A stretch of 64,000 nt of DNA from Cytobacillus oceanisediminis. GTDB taxonomy: Bacteria; Bacillota; Bacilli; Bacillales; Cytobacillaceae. The notes under the pieces are model-generated. The model saw only the letters and a list, made by a program, of their open reading frames with translations. It did not search any database and was not told where the DNA came from. The position numbers and the translations under genes are program-made. The DNA lies in contig NZ_SOEE01000003.1 in the NCBI RefSeq assembly GCF_004366035.1, positions 461,840 through 525,839 on the forward strand, given 5' to 3'. Shown here one piece after another: positions 43,397-50,573 of this stretch. Positions within the stretch are counted from its first letter, which is position 1, and every line of letters starts with the position of its first letter.

Positions 43397-43428
43397 AAAA
43401 AAGCGTATCGCCGATATACGCTTTTTTC
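43397..43428 (+). terminator. Hairpin terminator
   Basis: AAAAAAGCGTAT pairs with ATACGCTTTTTT around a 7-nt loop. It lies in the long gap and may belong to the lost gene. Confidence 0.75.
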
Positions 43429-43715
43429 ATCCATGAAAAAGTTTTGTCTTTCTATTGGAGAAGAAAGATGTGATTGCTCACGTTACCACTATATGGGTTT
43501 TATTCCAGAGTGTATAGGCTAATAGCGGATATTTTACAGAAAAGTTTAGGCTAATGTTTTTCTGAGTTTATTAACTGGTTTGCTTTATTAGGGAGCGTGC
43601 ATTGCCATTTATACAATTAGTACTTATCTTTCAGTAGTGGCATTGGAAAAATTTAAGGGGATTAGCGAAGAATAGACAATTGCGGATATTATGGTCATTT
43701 TAGGTGTTTGTCCAG

Positions 43716-43742
43716 ACCTATTTACAAGCTTTTCATATTGTA
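43716..43742 (+). promoter_or_regulatory. SigK/SigE-like promoter of the microprotein genes
   Basis: AC (43716-43717), 16-nt gap, CATATTGTA (43734-43742), which fits CATAnnnTA of the mother-cell sigma factors. The first microprotein start lies about 45 bp downstream. The site is judged by eye. Confidence 0.4.
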
Positions 43743-43793
43743 TAGTGAGCTGAAAAATACAGCATTTAAAAATGGAGTTGGAGGTGACATTCT

Positions 43794-43931
43794 ATGTGCT
43801 GGGGATTTAATGGCTGCGGATACGGCGGAGCTGGCTATGGCGGCGGATACGGCGGTGGAAACCGCGGGTTTGCTTTAATCGTTGTATTGTTTATTTTGCT
43901 TATTATTGTGGGTGCTGCAATTTTGAAATAA
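43794..43931 (+). CDS. YjcZ-family spore microprotein
   Basis: The protein has 45 residues. An N-terminal Gly-Tyr-rich part ([20 protein letters not shown]) is followed by one hydrophobic helix [19 protein letters not shown]. This layout is typical of the YjcZ/sporulation microproteins of Bacillus. ATG 43794 follows GGAGGTGA at 43780-43787. It is likely made in the mother cell and becomes part of the spore envelope. A second microprotein follows 52 bp later. Confidence 0.8.
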   Translation: MCWGFNGCGYGGAGYGGGYGGGNRGFALIVVLFILLIIVGAAILK

Positions 43932-43983
43932 TTGTTCAGCTACCACATATGAAGTAATTACTCCTTTTAGGAGGTGGAATAGA

Positions 43984-44073
43984 ATGTCTGGAAATAGCAA
44001 TGCTTTCGCTTTGATTGTTGTGCTTTTTGTTCTTTTGATTATCGTAGGCTGCTCTTGCACAGGAATCTACTAA
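43984..44073 (+). CDS. YjcZ-like spore microprotein (short form)
   Basis: The protein has 29 residues. It shares [15 protein letters not shown] with the preceding one but lacks the Gly-Tyr-rich part and ends CSCTGIY. ATG 43984 follows AGGAGGTGG (43969-43977), an almost ideal site. The shared helix points to tandem duplication. Two Cys near the C-terminus could cross-link to the coat, which is inference. Confidence 0.75.
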   Translation: MSGNSNAFALIVVLFVLLIIVGCSCTGIY

Positions 44074-44250
44074 TTGATTGTTTGAAATCTAAATCATTGA
44101 AAGGAAGCAGGGTGAGTTCATGCTCTGTTTCTTTTTTGTTTTCTTTCTGAAAATACCTAAATTATTAAATGTTTATATAATTCAACAGCCTATACCATAT
44201 TATGCAAAAAGAATATGATGATATTAATCTCATGGAGGAGGGCGATATCA

Positions 44251-44481
44251 GTGTCAAAGGAAAAAAAAGAAAAAATCCTGCGTGTCCAAAATTTGGTTAT
44301 CCATGCCGATAATGTTGAAATTATCCAGGAAAGGGATAGAAAACATAAAGATCACCATGACCATATCGGACATGACCAACATAAGGAGCATGAACATATA
44401 AATTCAAGGAGAGATGTTTGGAGTTCTTTCTGGGGGAGACCTAGAATAAGCGGGAACGATGACAAAAAAGAGAATGAATAA
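44251..44481 (+). CDS. Small His-rich protein, probably spore associated
   Basis: The protein has 76 residues. It has a hydrophobic N-terminal stretch ILRVQNLVIHADNVEII and then a His/Asp/Lys-rich block (DHHDHIGHDQHKEHEH). Start GTG 44251 with GGAGGAGGG at 44235-44242. The His block could bind metal ions such as zinc or nickel. It sits between spore microproteins and another small gene and may be a spore coat or crust component. I do not recognise the family with certainty. Confidence 0.6.
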   Translation: MSKEKKEKILRVQNLVIHADNVEIIQERDRKHKDHHDHIGHDQHKEHEHINSRRDVWSSFWGRPRISGNDDKKENE

Positions 44482-44570
44482 TCGTGAAGGGGCAGAATTT
44501 CTGCACCCTGAATGTATGTTCTTTCCTTCTGATTTTACTGTACATTTAAGTTTTAGATTCTTTTATTTGG

Positions 44571-44603
44571 AGAAGGTGCCCATAAATGGATTGGGCACCT
44601 TCT
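44571..44603 (+). terminator. Hairpin behind the His-rich gene
   Basis: GAAGGTGCCCA pairs with TGGGCACCTTC around a 9-nt loop. It lacks a run of T, so termination may be weak. Confidence 0.55.
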
Positions 44604-44802
44604 TAGGAGGTGGTAGCCAGGAACTTGTCCTGGCGGAGCTGGTCTGAAAGGTTGTTCACCCTTCAATTTAATATATGCAAAAGCAACTAGAGCGATTGGA
44701 CAATAGTATAAAACAAAAAAAATTTATATTTATTTTTTATTTGGCTTTTCAAAAATACCATATTCTGTTCTTACCTTTTAAAGGAGATAGGAGGAAAACT
44801 AC

Positions 44803-45153
44803 TTGTCAGAAAAAGATAATCAACAAACAGAACCATTTACTAAACAAAATGATCCCTTTACAAGTCTAATGTTTGGTAAAGGACATGACGATGAATCCTA
44901 CGGAGATCGTGAAACAAAGCAGAATATAGCAGCAGATAAGACCAGCCACTTTGATAATTGGATATTTGGCCCAAAACCCAAAGAGAAAAACTCAGAGAAA
45001 AGCACAGCCCAAAATCAGATAGAGGACTTTTTAAATGAAATAGATTTTATTTTATTAATGGAAACTATCGACAGCATTCGCAACTCATCAAAACAACTAA
45101 AGCCATTGGTGAAAAAGCTGATCCCTTATTTAGAAAAATTTAAATCAACATAA
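44803..45153 (+). CDS. Unrecognised Bacillus small hydrophilic protein
   Basis: The protein has 116 residues, with start TTG 44803 and AGGAGG at 44789-44794. The first 70 residues are Gln/Lys/Asp-rich and likely disordered, with the paired motifs DPFTSLMFG and FDNWIFGPK. A C-terminal helical part FLNEIDFILLMETIDSIRN follows. The pattern looks like small spore or septum proteins of Bacillus, but I cannot name the family. No terminator with a good T run was found behind it; 45154-45374 shows nothing else. Confidence 0.55.
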   Translation: MSEKDNQQTEPFTKQNDPFTSLMFGKGHDDESYGDRETKQNIAADKTSHFDNWIFGPKPKEKNSEKSTAQNQIEDFLNEIDFILLMETIDSIRNSSKQLKPLVKKLIPYLEKFKST

Positions 45154-45374
45154 TATATAACGGAATTTCTTTAACCCGGCTGTAAATAGCTATGATTTGT
45201 TTGTAAGGTTAGTCATTAGATTATATCTGTCACACGCTCTCTCAAATGCCAGTATTTAATTTTGTCTAGAGATGCTTTGGGCAATACTTTTTTGCGCTTT
45301 TCTAAAAACTTATTTCCATCATCAAAGCATAATCATAAAGACAAGCATGCAATAGATTTAAAGCAAAAAGTCTC

Positions 45375-45590
45375 TTAGATAAGTTTTCTGCTGAACATAG
45401 AAACGATACTCAAAGGGATAGCAGACACGGAAGCCAGAAATGCTAGCAGGATAATGACTTCAAGCTTGTTATCTAACCTCTCGACTGATGTTCTTGATAA
45501 TATAATTATAGATAAGTGTATGATAATAATGGGAGCCAGGGCGATATAGAATGAAACCGCTGTAAAAATTTTTAGATCTATTCTTCGCAA
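45375..45590 (-). CDS. Small two-helix membrane protein
   Basis: The protein has 71 residues with two membrane segments (ALAPIIIIHLSIIIL and VIILLAFLASVSAIPLSIV). TTG 45590 is preferred because GGGAGAGG lies 8 bp upstream; a TTG at 45608 would place that site inside the gene. No family recognised. Downstream 45154-45374 holds nothing. Confidence 0.4.
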   Translation of the reverse strand: MRRIDLKIFTAVSFYIALAPIIIIHLSIIILSRTSVERLDNKLEVIILLAFLASVSAIPLSIVSMFSRKLI

Positions 45591-45657
45591 AATCTTTACC
45601 TCTCCCAAAAAATTTTAATTACAAATCTGAACGCTTTCAGTTTGTGTTCTGGGATTA

Positions 45658-46005
45658 GTTGATTTTAAAAGATAATAGCTGTAAATCAAGGCGGGAAATA
45701 CTCCATGGGTTCTGTACATTGAACGTACTTATTTTTTTATAATAATTAACCGCTTCATCACTCTGCCATACGATGACAAATTCATTTTCATTGTCTTTGA
45801 CCCATTTATTAATGGTACTTAATAGTTTGCTTCCAATACCCGCTATTTTTAAATTCCGGAATGGTATAGACATTGGTCATATAGACAAATTAGTGTGTTA
45901 TTCTGCCAGGGCGGGGCACTTTTTATAGTATCTCCATGTAGATGTGTGAATTAATTTCCCCTTGATCCCCTGCAATCCAAATATACCATTGGCTGCTATT
46001 TAGGG
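45658..46005 (-). pseudogene. GNAT acetyltransferase pseudogene
   Basis: On the minus strand the pieces read IAGDQGEINSHIYMEI, then a stop, KVPRPGRI, then a stop, MTNVYTIPEFKNSG, and, after a single extra base, GIGSKLLSTINKWVKDNENE. G-I-G-S-K-L-L is the acetyl-CoA-binding loop of GNAT enzymes. Two in-frame stops plus one frameshift mean it cannot be functional. The surviving open frame covers only the last 72 codons. Confidence 0.75.
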
Positions 46006-46362
46006 TATTCTATAGAAATGTTCGACATTCTATTTCAAATTCGTTATAAGAGGCGTCTTTTTTGGCTCTCATCAAATTCAATGGTATTATCCCATCTAAT
46101 GTTTATTAACTTATTGATGTCTTTTGCCTCAGCAAGCCTGATATCACTTAGGTGCACCTCGTTTATCAATATTATATTTTACATATATTCCTTTTTAATA
46201 GGTTCTACTCTATTGCTCTGCTTTTTGAATATTATTTTGTTATTTAACAGAGAAAACAACCGTTCACCCTTCCGATTTTTTGAGAACCCTCCCTGATAAG
46301 CTATGAATATACCAACTAACAGGTATTTAACAAGAGAATTTTATTAACAGGGGGAAAAAATT

Positions 46363-47007
46363 ATGAGAAACAAGCATTTATTACGCCTGGTGTTGCTGTC
46401 ATCATTTTTAATGATGGCAGGATGCAGCAGTGAAAAAGCAAAGGAAACAGGGACTGAAGCGGAACAAACGATAAAAGAAGAAGATCAGAACAATGCAGAA
46501 GGAAATGAGGCTGTCAAAGTTGATAAAGGTCTTTTAAATGTAGAGGTAACGCTGCCAGCTTCCATGTTCGAAGGGGAAGATATGGATAGCTCCATTGCAG
46601 AGGCTGAAAAGGAAGGCATTAAAGTCACCAGGTATGATGATGGCTCTGTCACTTATAAAATGTCTAAGAGTAAGCATAAGGAAATGATGAAGGAGATGGA
46701 AACTGAGCTGCAAAAAACCATTGCGGATACAAAGAATGGCGAAGATTATCCATCTGTAAAAGAAGTTTCTCATAACAAGGATTACTCAGAGTTTATCTTA
46801 GAGGTGGAAAGAGAAGCTTACGAAAATAGCTTTGATGGTTTTGCTGTGTTTGGACTTGGACTATCCGGAATGTTTTATCAGCTATTCAATGGGGTGGATC
46901 CGAAGGAATACGAAGTAAAGATCTTGGTTAAGGATACCGCAACCGGCGAAGTATTCGATGAAATCATTTATCCGGATGCGATGGAAGAGACAGGGGAAGA
47001 ATCTTAA
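46363..47007 (+). CDS. Lipoprotein of unknown function
   Basis: The protein has 214 residues. A lipoprotein signal (LSSFLMMAGCSS, Cys at about 21) is followed by an acidic linker (KETGTEAEQTIKEEDQN) and a globular part with alternating charges. ATG 46363 follows CAGGGGGAAA. The upstream block is shared with a deleted copy at 42965, so it was duplicated in the past. Its family is unknown to me. It may be a surface or spore-envelope lipoprotein, which cannot be proven here. Confidence 0.7.
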   Translation: MRNKHLLRLVLLSSFLMMAGCSSEKAKETGTEAEQTIKEEDQNNAEGNEAVKVDKGLLNVEVTLPASMFEGEDMDSSIAEAEKEGIKVTRYDDGSVTYKMSKSKHKEMMKEMETELQKTIADTKNGEDYPSVKEVSHNKDYSEFILEVEREAYENSFDGFAVFGLGLSGMFYQLFNGVDPKEYEVKILVKDTATGEVFDEIIYPDAMEETGEES

Positions 47008-47023
47008 AATATAAATGAAGTTG

Positions 47024-47056
47024 GCGTGCCTTTGAAAAGATAAGGTACGCTTTTTT
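47024..47056 (+). terminator. Terminator behind the lipoprotein gene
   Basis: GCGTGCCTT pairs with AAGGTACGC (one mismatch) around a 9-nt loop, followed by TTTTTT. Confidence 0.75.
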
Positions 47057-47434
47057 GATATCATAAATCAATAATCCGGACCATCTGCAGGCACATTCCA
47101 AACTCAGCTTGCCTCATGGATGATTGTCACAAAATATTCGAAATTAGAAAATAAATTTTCTTTGTTTGCTCCTGATTTTTCAGATAATGGCTAAAAAGAG
47201 GGAGGGGGCGAGTTATTTGTGACATAAATCACAAACAGAACACATATTTTAGGCCCTTTAATTTAAAGCATATATTATAATTATTCTTCCCTAACCTGTC
47301 AATAGTTTGGAAACAGTGTGAGTAAACAAAATCGATTCAAAGGCAATAACAATATCTTGGTATATTTAAAAAATAATTTACAATAATCAGACAAAATGCC
47401 TATAATAGACCTCGGGAAGGAGGTATTACAAATA
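47057..47434. other. Intergenic region, no gene seen
   Basis: No ORF with a ribosome binding site, repeat or strong hairpin was seen in these 378 bp. Confidence 0.4.
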
Positions 47435-47653
47435 TTGGTGTATCTTCCAGGACTATGGGATTATTTCGGTTTGGTGAAAGGTGCCAGCCACTCAGCTGTC
47501 CAATGTTATTTTGAAAGCGCTTTTTTATATGGAGAAAGCATAGGAAGTGGCGGAGATTTCAAGGAACTGTTGATTGGGAATTACTTTTACCTGGAGAAAA
47601 GCAAAAGAATATTAATTGAGATTTCGTATTGGTTTGAGGATCAAAGGAGGTGA
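47435..47653 (+). CDS. Small unrecognised protein
   Basis: The protein has about 72 residues. AAGGAGGT lies at 47417-47424, so TTG 47435 or GTG 47438 is the likely start, not the ATG-like codon further upstream. The sequence is rich in aromatic residues (PGLWDYFGLVKG, NYFYLEKSKRI) and has no membrane segment. It lies in front of the ComK homologue with two hairpins between. Family unknown. Confidence 0.4.
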   Translation: MVYLPGLWDYFGLVKGASHSAVQCYFESAFLYGESIGSGGDFKELLIGNYFYLEKSKRILIEISYWFEDQRR

Positions 47654-47678
47654 GTCATTTGTAAACCTAATAAAAACC

Positions 47679-47710
47679 CTCAGGCAGGTCCTGGCAGACG
47701 ATAGCCTGAG
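47679..47710 (+). terminator. Hairpin in front of the comK homologue (first)
   Basis: CTCAGGC pairs with GCCTGAG around an 18-nt loop. It lacks a T run. Confidence 0.4.
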
Positions 47711-47724
47711 AGTCTCACTGAGAT

Positions 47725-47756
47725 GGAGTATACCAGCTCATAAGTTAGTATACTCC
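47725..47756 (+). terminator. Hairpin in front of the comK homologue (second)
   Basis: GGAGTATAC pairs perfectly with GTATACTCC around a 14-nt loop. A T-rich stretch follows 15 bp later. It may be a terminator or leader hairpin. Confidence 0.5.
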
Positions 47757-47806
47757 TTAAATATCATTTTTTAAATAGTTAAATTAAAAGGAGGGTTTTG
47801 CTAACA

Positions 47807-48373
47807 ATGAAAGCAAAACAAATAGTCAGTTATATTATTGTTCCCGAAACGAAATCGATTAGAGCTGAGTTTAATGATAATGGGGAATGCCACAGTCTCG
47901 TTTTGGAAGGTGACTATACGTTTAAGGTAGATATGAAACCTGCTGAGATCATTGATGAAAGCCTCAAGTATTATGGATTTGACTTGAATGGTGCCATCAG
48001 CGGTTCGAGAGCCATTCTTGGCCAATGCAAGGCTGTCCCTGTACGAATTCCAGGAGAGATTAACATGTATTGGTTTCCTCATACTTCGCCGGGGCAGGAG
48101 GAGTGTGTGTGGTTTGCTCTGCATCATGTTGAAGCTATCCTGGCTGAAGATCATGGCCTTTCAAACGTTTATGTGAGCGGCGGACATTGCTTTAAGCTGA
48201 ACGCCGCTGAAAAGGATCTTACTTTTAAATATGATCGGACAGAGAAGCTGGAATCAAGAATATCCAAACGCACGGTGAACACCTTCAGCTTTATTATGGA
48301 ACGAACAACGAAAACCTACACAGTTGAAAAAGGGAAGAGGAATTACATTATCACAAGGAAAAAAGATAAGTAG
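47807..48373 (+). CDS. comK: ComK-family competence transcription factor
   Basis: The protein has 188 residues from ATG 47807; AAAGGAGGG lies at 47787-47795, and a TTG at 47798 would be too close to it. The ComK fold is recognised from the layout YIIVPE, NMKPAEIIDESLKYYG-like, ILGQCKAVPVRI and MYWFPHTSPGQEECVWFALH, which match ComK in order and spacing. ComK binds AT-boxes in front of late competence genes and its own gene. B. subtilis ComK is 192 residues. Many relatives carry a second ComK-like protein; whether this is the main copy is not known. No ComK boxes or mec/clp site were confirmed here. Confidence 0.8.
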   Translation: MKAKQIVSYIIVPETKSIRAEFNDNGECHSLVLEGDYTFKVDMKPAEIIDESLKYYGFDLNGAISGSRAILGQCKAVPVRIPGEINMYWFPHTSPGQEECVWFALHHVEAILAEDHGLSNVYVSGGHCFKLNAAEKDLTFKYDRTEKLESRISKRTVNTFSFIMERTTKTYTVEKGKRNYIITRKKDK

Positions 48374-48380
48374 AAGCTGG

Positions 48381-48412
48381 AGCCTGTTCCGATAAACTGG
48401 GGGCAGGCGCCC
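48381..48412. repeat. REP-like palindrome (GTGCCTG family, short form)
   Basis: GCCTGTTCC and the right arm GGGGGCAGGC match the arms of the copy at 6668. The loop is shorter, about 10 nt. Confidence 0.5.
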
Positions 48413-48424
48413 ATTACAGCAGAA

Positions 48425-48447
48425 AAAAGCGGCACAATGCCGCTTTT
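48425..48447. terminator. Terminator between comK and madM
   Basis: AAAAGCGGCA pairs perfectly with TGCCGCTTTT around a 3-nt loop. It serves both convergent genes. Confidence 0.8.
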
Positions 48448-48462
48448 ACTGATTTAATGTAT

Positions 48463-49227
48463 TTAGCCGAACACAGCTTTTGTCATTAAAAATAAAACAG
48501 AAGGTGCCATCAGACAGCCCAGTCCGGTGTAAAAGGTTGCTGTAACCGCTCCATAGGGCACCAGCTTTGGATCGGTAGCAGCCAATCCGCCGGCTACTCC
48601 GCTTGTCGTTCCCATAAGTCCTCCGTAAACCATTGCTGTGCGGGGGTTGTTAAGGCCGATATACTTTGCGACAAAAGGTGTTCCGATCATCGTAAGAATA
48701 GATTTTACTAAACCTGCTGCGATACTGAGAGTAATGACTTCTGAGCTTGCTCCAATCGCCGTTCCTGTTACGGGCCCAACTATGTACGTTGCAGTACCGG
48801 CACCAATTGTTGTAAGGCTGACCGCGTCTGTATATCCAAATGCCAGGGCAATTCCGACTCCGACCACAAAGGAGAGGACAACACCCAAAAAGAGGGAGAC
48901 AACGCCATTTACACCAGCCTTTTTGATTTCACTGAAGTTGGCGCCGAAGGCAGTTGCCACAATGGCAAAGTCACGGAGCATGCCTCCTCCCATCAATCCG
49001 ATTCCAGCGAAAATGCCGATATCCGATAGGCCTTTTTCTCCGCCGGTTACCATTCCGCCTATATAGGCGAGCACTAACCCAAGAGCTATGGCAATGGCTG
49101 AACCATGTATCCTTCCTTTTGTTAGTTTATCAGAGAGGTAATAAGAAACTAGCATTGTCAGCCCAACGACAGTAAAAGCAACGATAAGACCATTGTCCGT
49201 AAGAGCATTACCTAATGTTTCTAACAC
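48463..49227 (-). CDS. madM: Malonate transporter subunit MadM
   Basis: The protein has 254 residues with about seven membrane segments. Glycine-rich helices such as GGGMLRDFAIVATAFG and GLMGGG match MadM. Start GTG 49227 lies inside the end of madL (20-bp overlap), with GGAGGGGA upstream. MadL and MadM together form the sodium- or proton-linked malonate carrier. The genes are divergent from a complete mdc operon, which confirms the substrate. A hairpin terminator follows at 48425. Confidence 0.9.
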   Translation of the reverse strand: MLETLGNALTDNGLIVAFTVVGLTMLVSYYLSDKLTKGRIHGSAIAIALGLVLAYIGGMVTGGEKGLSDIGIFAGIGLMGGGMLRDFAIVATAFGANFSEIKKAGVNGVVSLFLGVVLSFVVGVGIALAFGYTDAVSLTTIGAGTATYIVGPVTGTAIGASSEVITLSIAAGLVKSILTMIGTPFVAKYIGLNNPRTAMVYGGLMGTTSGVAGGLAATDPKLVPYGAVTATFYTGLGCLMAPSVLFLMTKAVFG

Positions 49228-49621
49228 GCTGATCCCCTCCAGTCATTTCACTTTCAAGCGTTTCGTTTGAGTTGCCGCCCTTGCTTAAAAGAGGTACAAT
49301 AGCCCAGCTGATGACGACTGCAGCTACTCCCGCTGTTAGGGCAAGAGGTCCTCCGTCCAGAGCTGCAGCCACATTTTGCTGTGCTGACATGGCAATAACG
49401 ATGGGAATATACATGGCACTCCAGAACGATAGCCCTTCCTGGGTCGGAGCCTTTAATTTATCTTTCTTCTTCAAGTATTCAGCCAGAAGAATTAACATCA
49501 GCATGGCGATGCCTACACCGCCGACATTTGCGTCGATTCCAAGAATGTTTCCAAGAAGATCTCCCAAAAATACACCCGTTAATAAGCAAATAGATAACAA
49601 AGCAACCCCGTAAATAACCAT
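49208..49621 (-). CDS. madL: Malonate transporter subunit MadL
   Basis: The protein has 137 residues with about four membrane segments; its N-terminal stretch LTGVFLGDLLGNILGI is typical of MadL. ATG 49621 follows GGAGAGATGAG. The promoter region carries a cre-like site and a palindromic repressor site. It overlaps madM, so the two are co-translated. Confidence 0.9.
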   Translation of the reverse strand: MVIYGVALLSICLLTGVFLGDLLGNILGIDANVGGVGIAMLMLILLAEYLKKKDKLKAPTQEGLSFWSAMYIPIVIAMSAQQNVAAALDGGPLALTAGVAAVVISWAIVPLLSKGGNSNETLESEMTGGDQRVRNIR

Positions 49622-49722
49622 CTCATCTCTCCTTTAATATTTTTGCTTTGGGCTAAGGAATAGAGAAGCAAAGAATCTAGTATTCTGACTGAACATAGGG
49701 GCCGGTAATAAATTTTGAAAAA

Positions 49723-49737
49723 AAGAAAGCGTTTGCA
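49723..49737. promoter_or_regulatory. cre-like CcpA site
   Basis: AAGAAAGCGTTTGCA matches the cre consensus WTGNAANCGNWNNCW in all but one position. It lies in the leader or promoter region of madLM and would allow catabolite repression. Confidence 0.6.
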
Positions 49738-49749
49738 TTTTTGAAATCT

Positions 49750-49761
49750 ACAGTCGACTGT
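49750..49761. promoter_or_regulatory. Palindromic operator upstream of madL
   Basis: ACAGTCGACTGT is a perfect 12-bp palindrome. A second, slightly diverged copy lies at 49866-49877 in front of the gntR gene. Confidence 0.65.
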
Positions 49762-49830
49762 ATTCCTAGAACTCATCATAAAACGAATGAAAAGACGAAG
49801 TCAATTAAATTTTAAAATTTTCTCAAAATA

Positions 49831-49859
49831 TTGAATTATCCAAAAGGCAACGTTATAAT
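49831..49859 (+). promoter_or_regulatory. Promoter of the gntR-mdc operon
   Basis: TTGAAT (49831-49836), 17-nt spacer, TATAAT (49854-49859). Transcription should start near 49866, inside the second operator copy. Confidence 0.75.
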
Positions 49860-49865
49860 TAAAAT

Positions 49866-49877
49866 CGACAGTCGACC
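49866..49877. promoter_or_regulatory. Operator copy at the mdc start site
   Basis: CGACAGTCGACC shares ACAGTCGAC with the palindrome at 49750. It lies just downstream of the -10 box, where a bound repressor would block transcription. Confidence 0.6.
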
Positions 49878-49907
49878 AAATATTTTTAGACTGAAGGAGA
49901 CAGTGTC

Positions 49908-50573
49908 ATGAAAGCAGATAAATTTAATCAAAATGCATTATCAAATCATATAGCAGAGCATATCACCGAACAAATCATTAAGGGAGAGCTGGTTCCAGGG
50001 GATAAATTGATTGAGCATATTTATGCCGAAGAGTATGGAACAAGCCGTGCACCAGTAAGAGAGGCCATTTACTTGCTTTCGATTGAAGGACTTGTGGAAA
50101 GGATACCCCGAAAAGGAGCCGTCGTTAAGGATTATACAGAAAATGAAATTTATGATTTGCTGGAAATTCGCATCATGCTTGAGTCAATGGCTATGGATAG
50201 AATCAGCAGAAACGGAATCGATGAGCATGAGCTGAAAAAAATGAAAGAGCTCCTGGACAAGATGAACGATGTTACGGATGTTCATCAGTACACACTGTTG
50301 AACCACTCTTTTCATACTGCGCTTGTGGAAATGAGCAAAAGTGAAACGATCAAGACCATGTATTCCCGGCTTGGATGGCCATTGCTGAGAATACAGAGTC
50401 TTTCTTTTGCCAGCCAGGGAAATATTGAAAAGTCAGTGCGTGAACATGAACTGTTAATTGGCCTTTTAAAAGATGGGAAATTAGACGAGGCAGCAGAGTT
50501 GCTGACAAGGCATAATCAGGATGTAATAGCCAGCATGAAAAGAAAGATGGGCAAGCGGGAGGGTATGCAATGA
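49908..50573 (+). CDS. GntR/FadR-family regulator of malonate genes
   Basis: The protein has 221 residues. The N-terminal winged helix has PGDKLIEHIYAEEYGTSRAP and VREAIYLLSIEGLVERIPRK-like spacing; the C-terminal FCD domain (about 80-210) is helical with His ligands. ATG 49908 follows GAAGGAG. FadR-type regulators commonly control mdc operons with malonate or malonyl-CoA as effector. It is the first gene of the mdc operon and overlaps mdcH (ATGA). Two AGTCGACT-type sites flank its promoter. Confidence 0.88.
   Translation: MKADKFNQNALSNHIAEHITEQIIKGELVPGDKLIEHIYAEEYGTSRAPVREAIYLLSIEGLVERIPRKGAVVKDYTENEIYDLLEIRIMLESMAMDRISRNGIDEHELKKMKELLDKMNDVTDVHQYTLLNHSFHTALVEMSKSETIKTMYSRLGWPLLRIQSLSFASQGNIEKSVREHELLIGLLKDGKLDEAAELLTRHNQDVIASMKRKMGKREGMQ

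Larger units (their letters stand above)
42826..43793. other. Long gap with remnants and a terminator
   Basis: It contains the deleted lipoprotein copy (42965-43139), a perfect hairpin (43397-43428) and a candidate spore promoter (43716-43742). No intact gene of convincing size was seen. Confidence 0.5.

Noticed and set aside
46018..46296. 92-codon hydrophobic frame
   Set aside because: It overlaps the GNAT pseudogene start, has no ribosome binding site and reads like translated AT-rich DNA.
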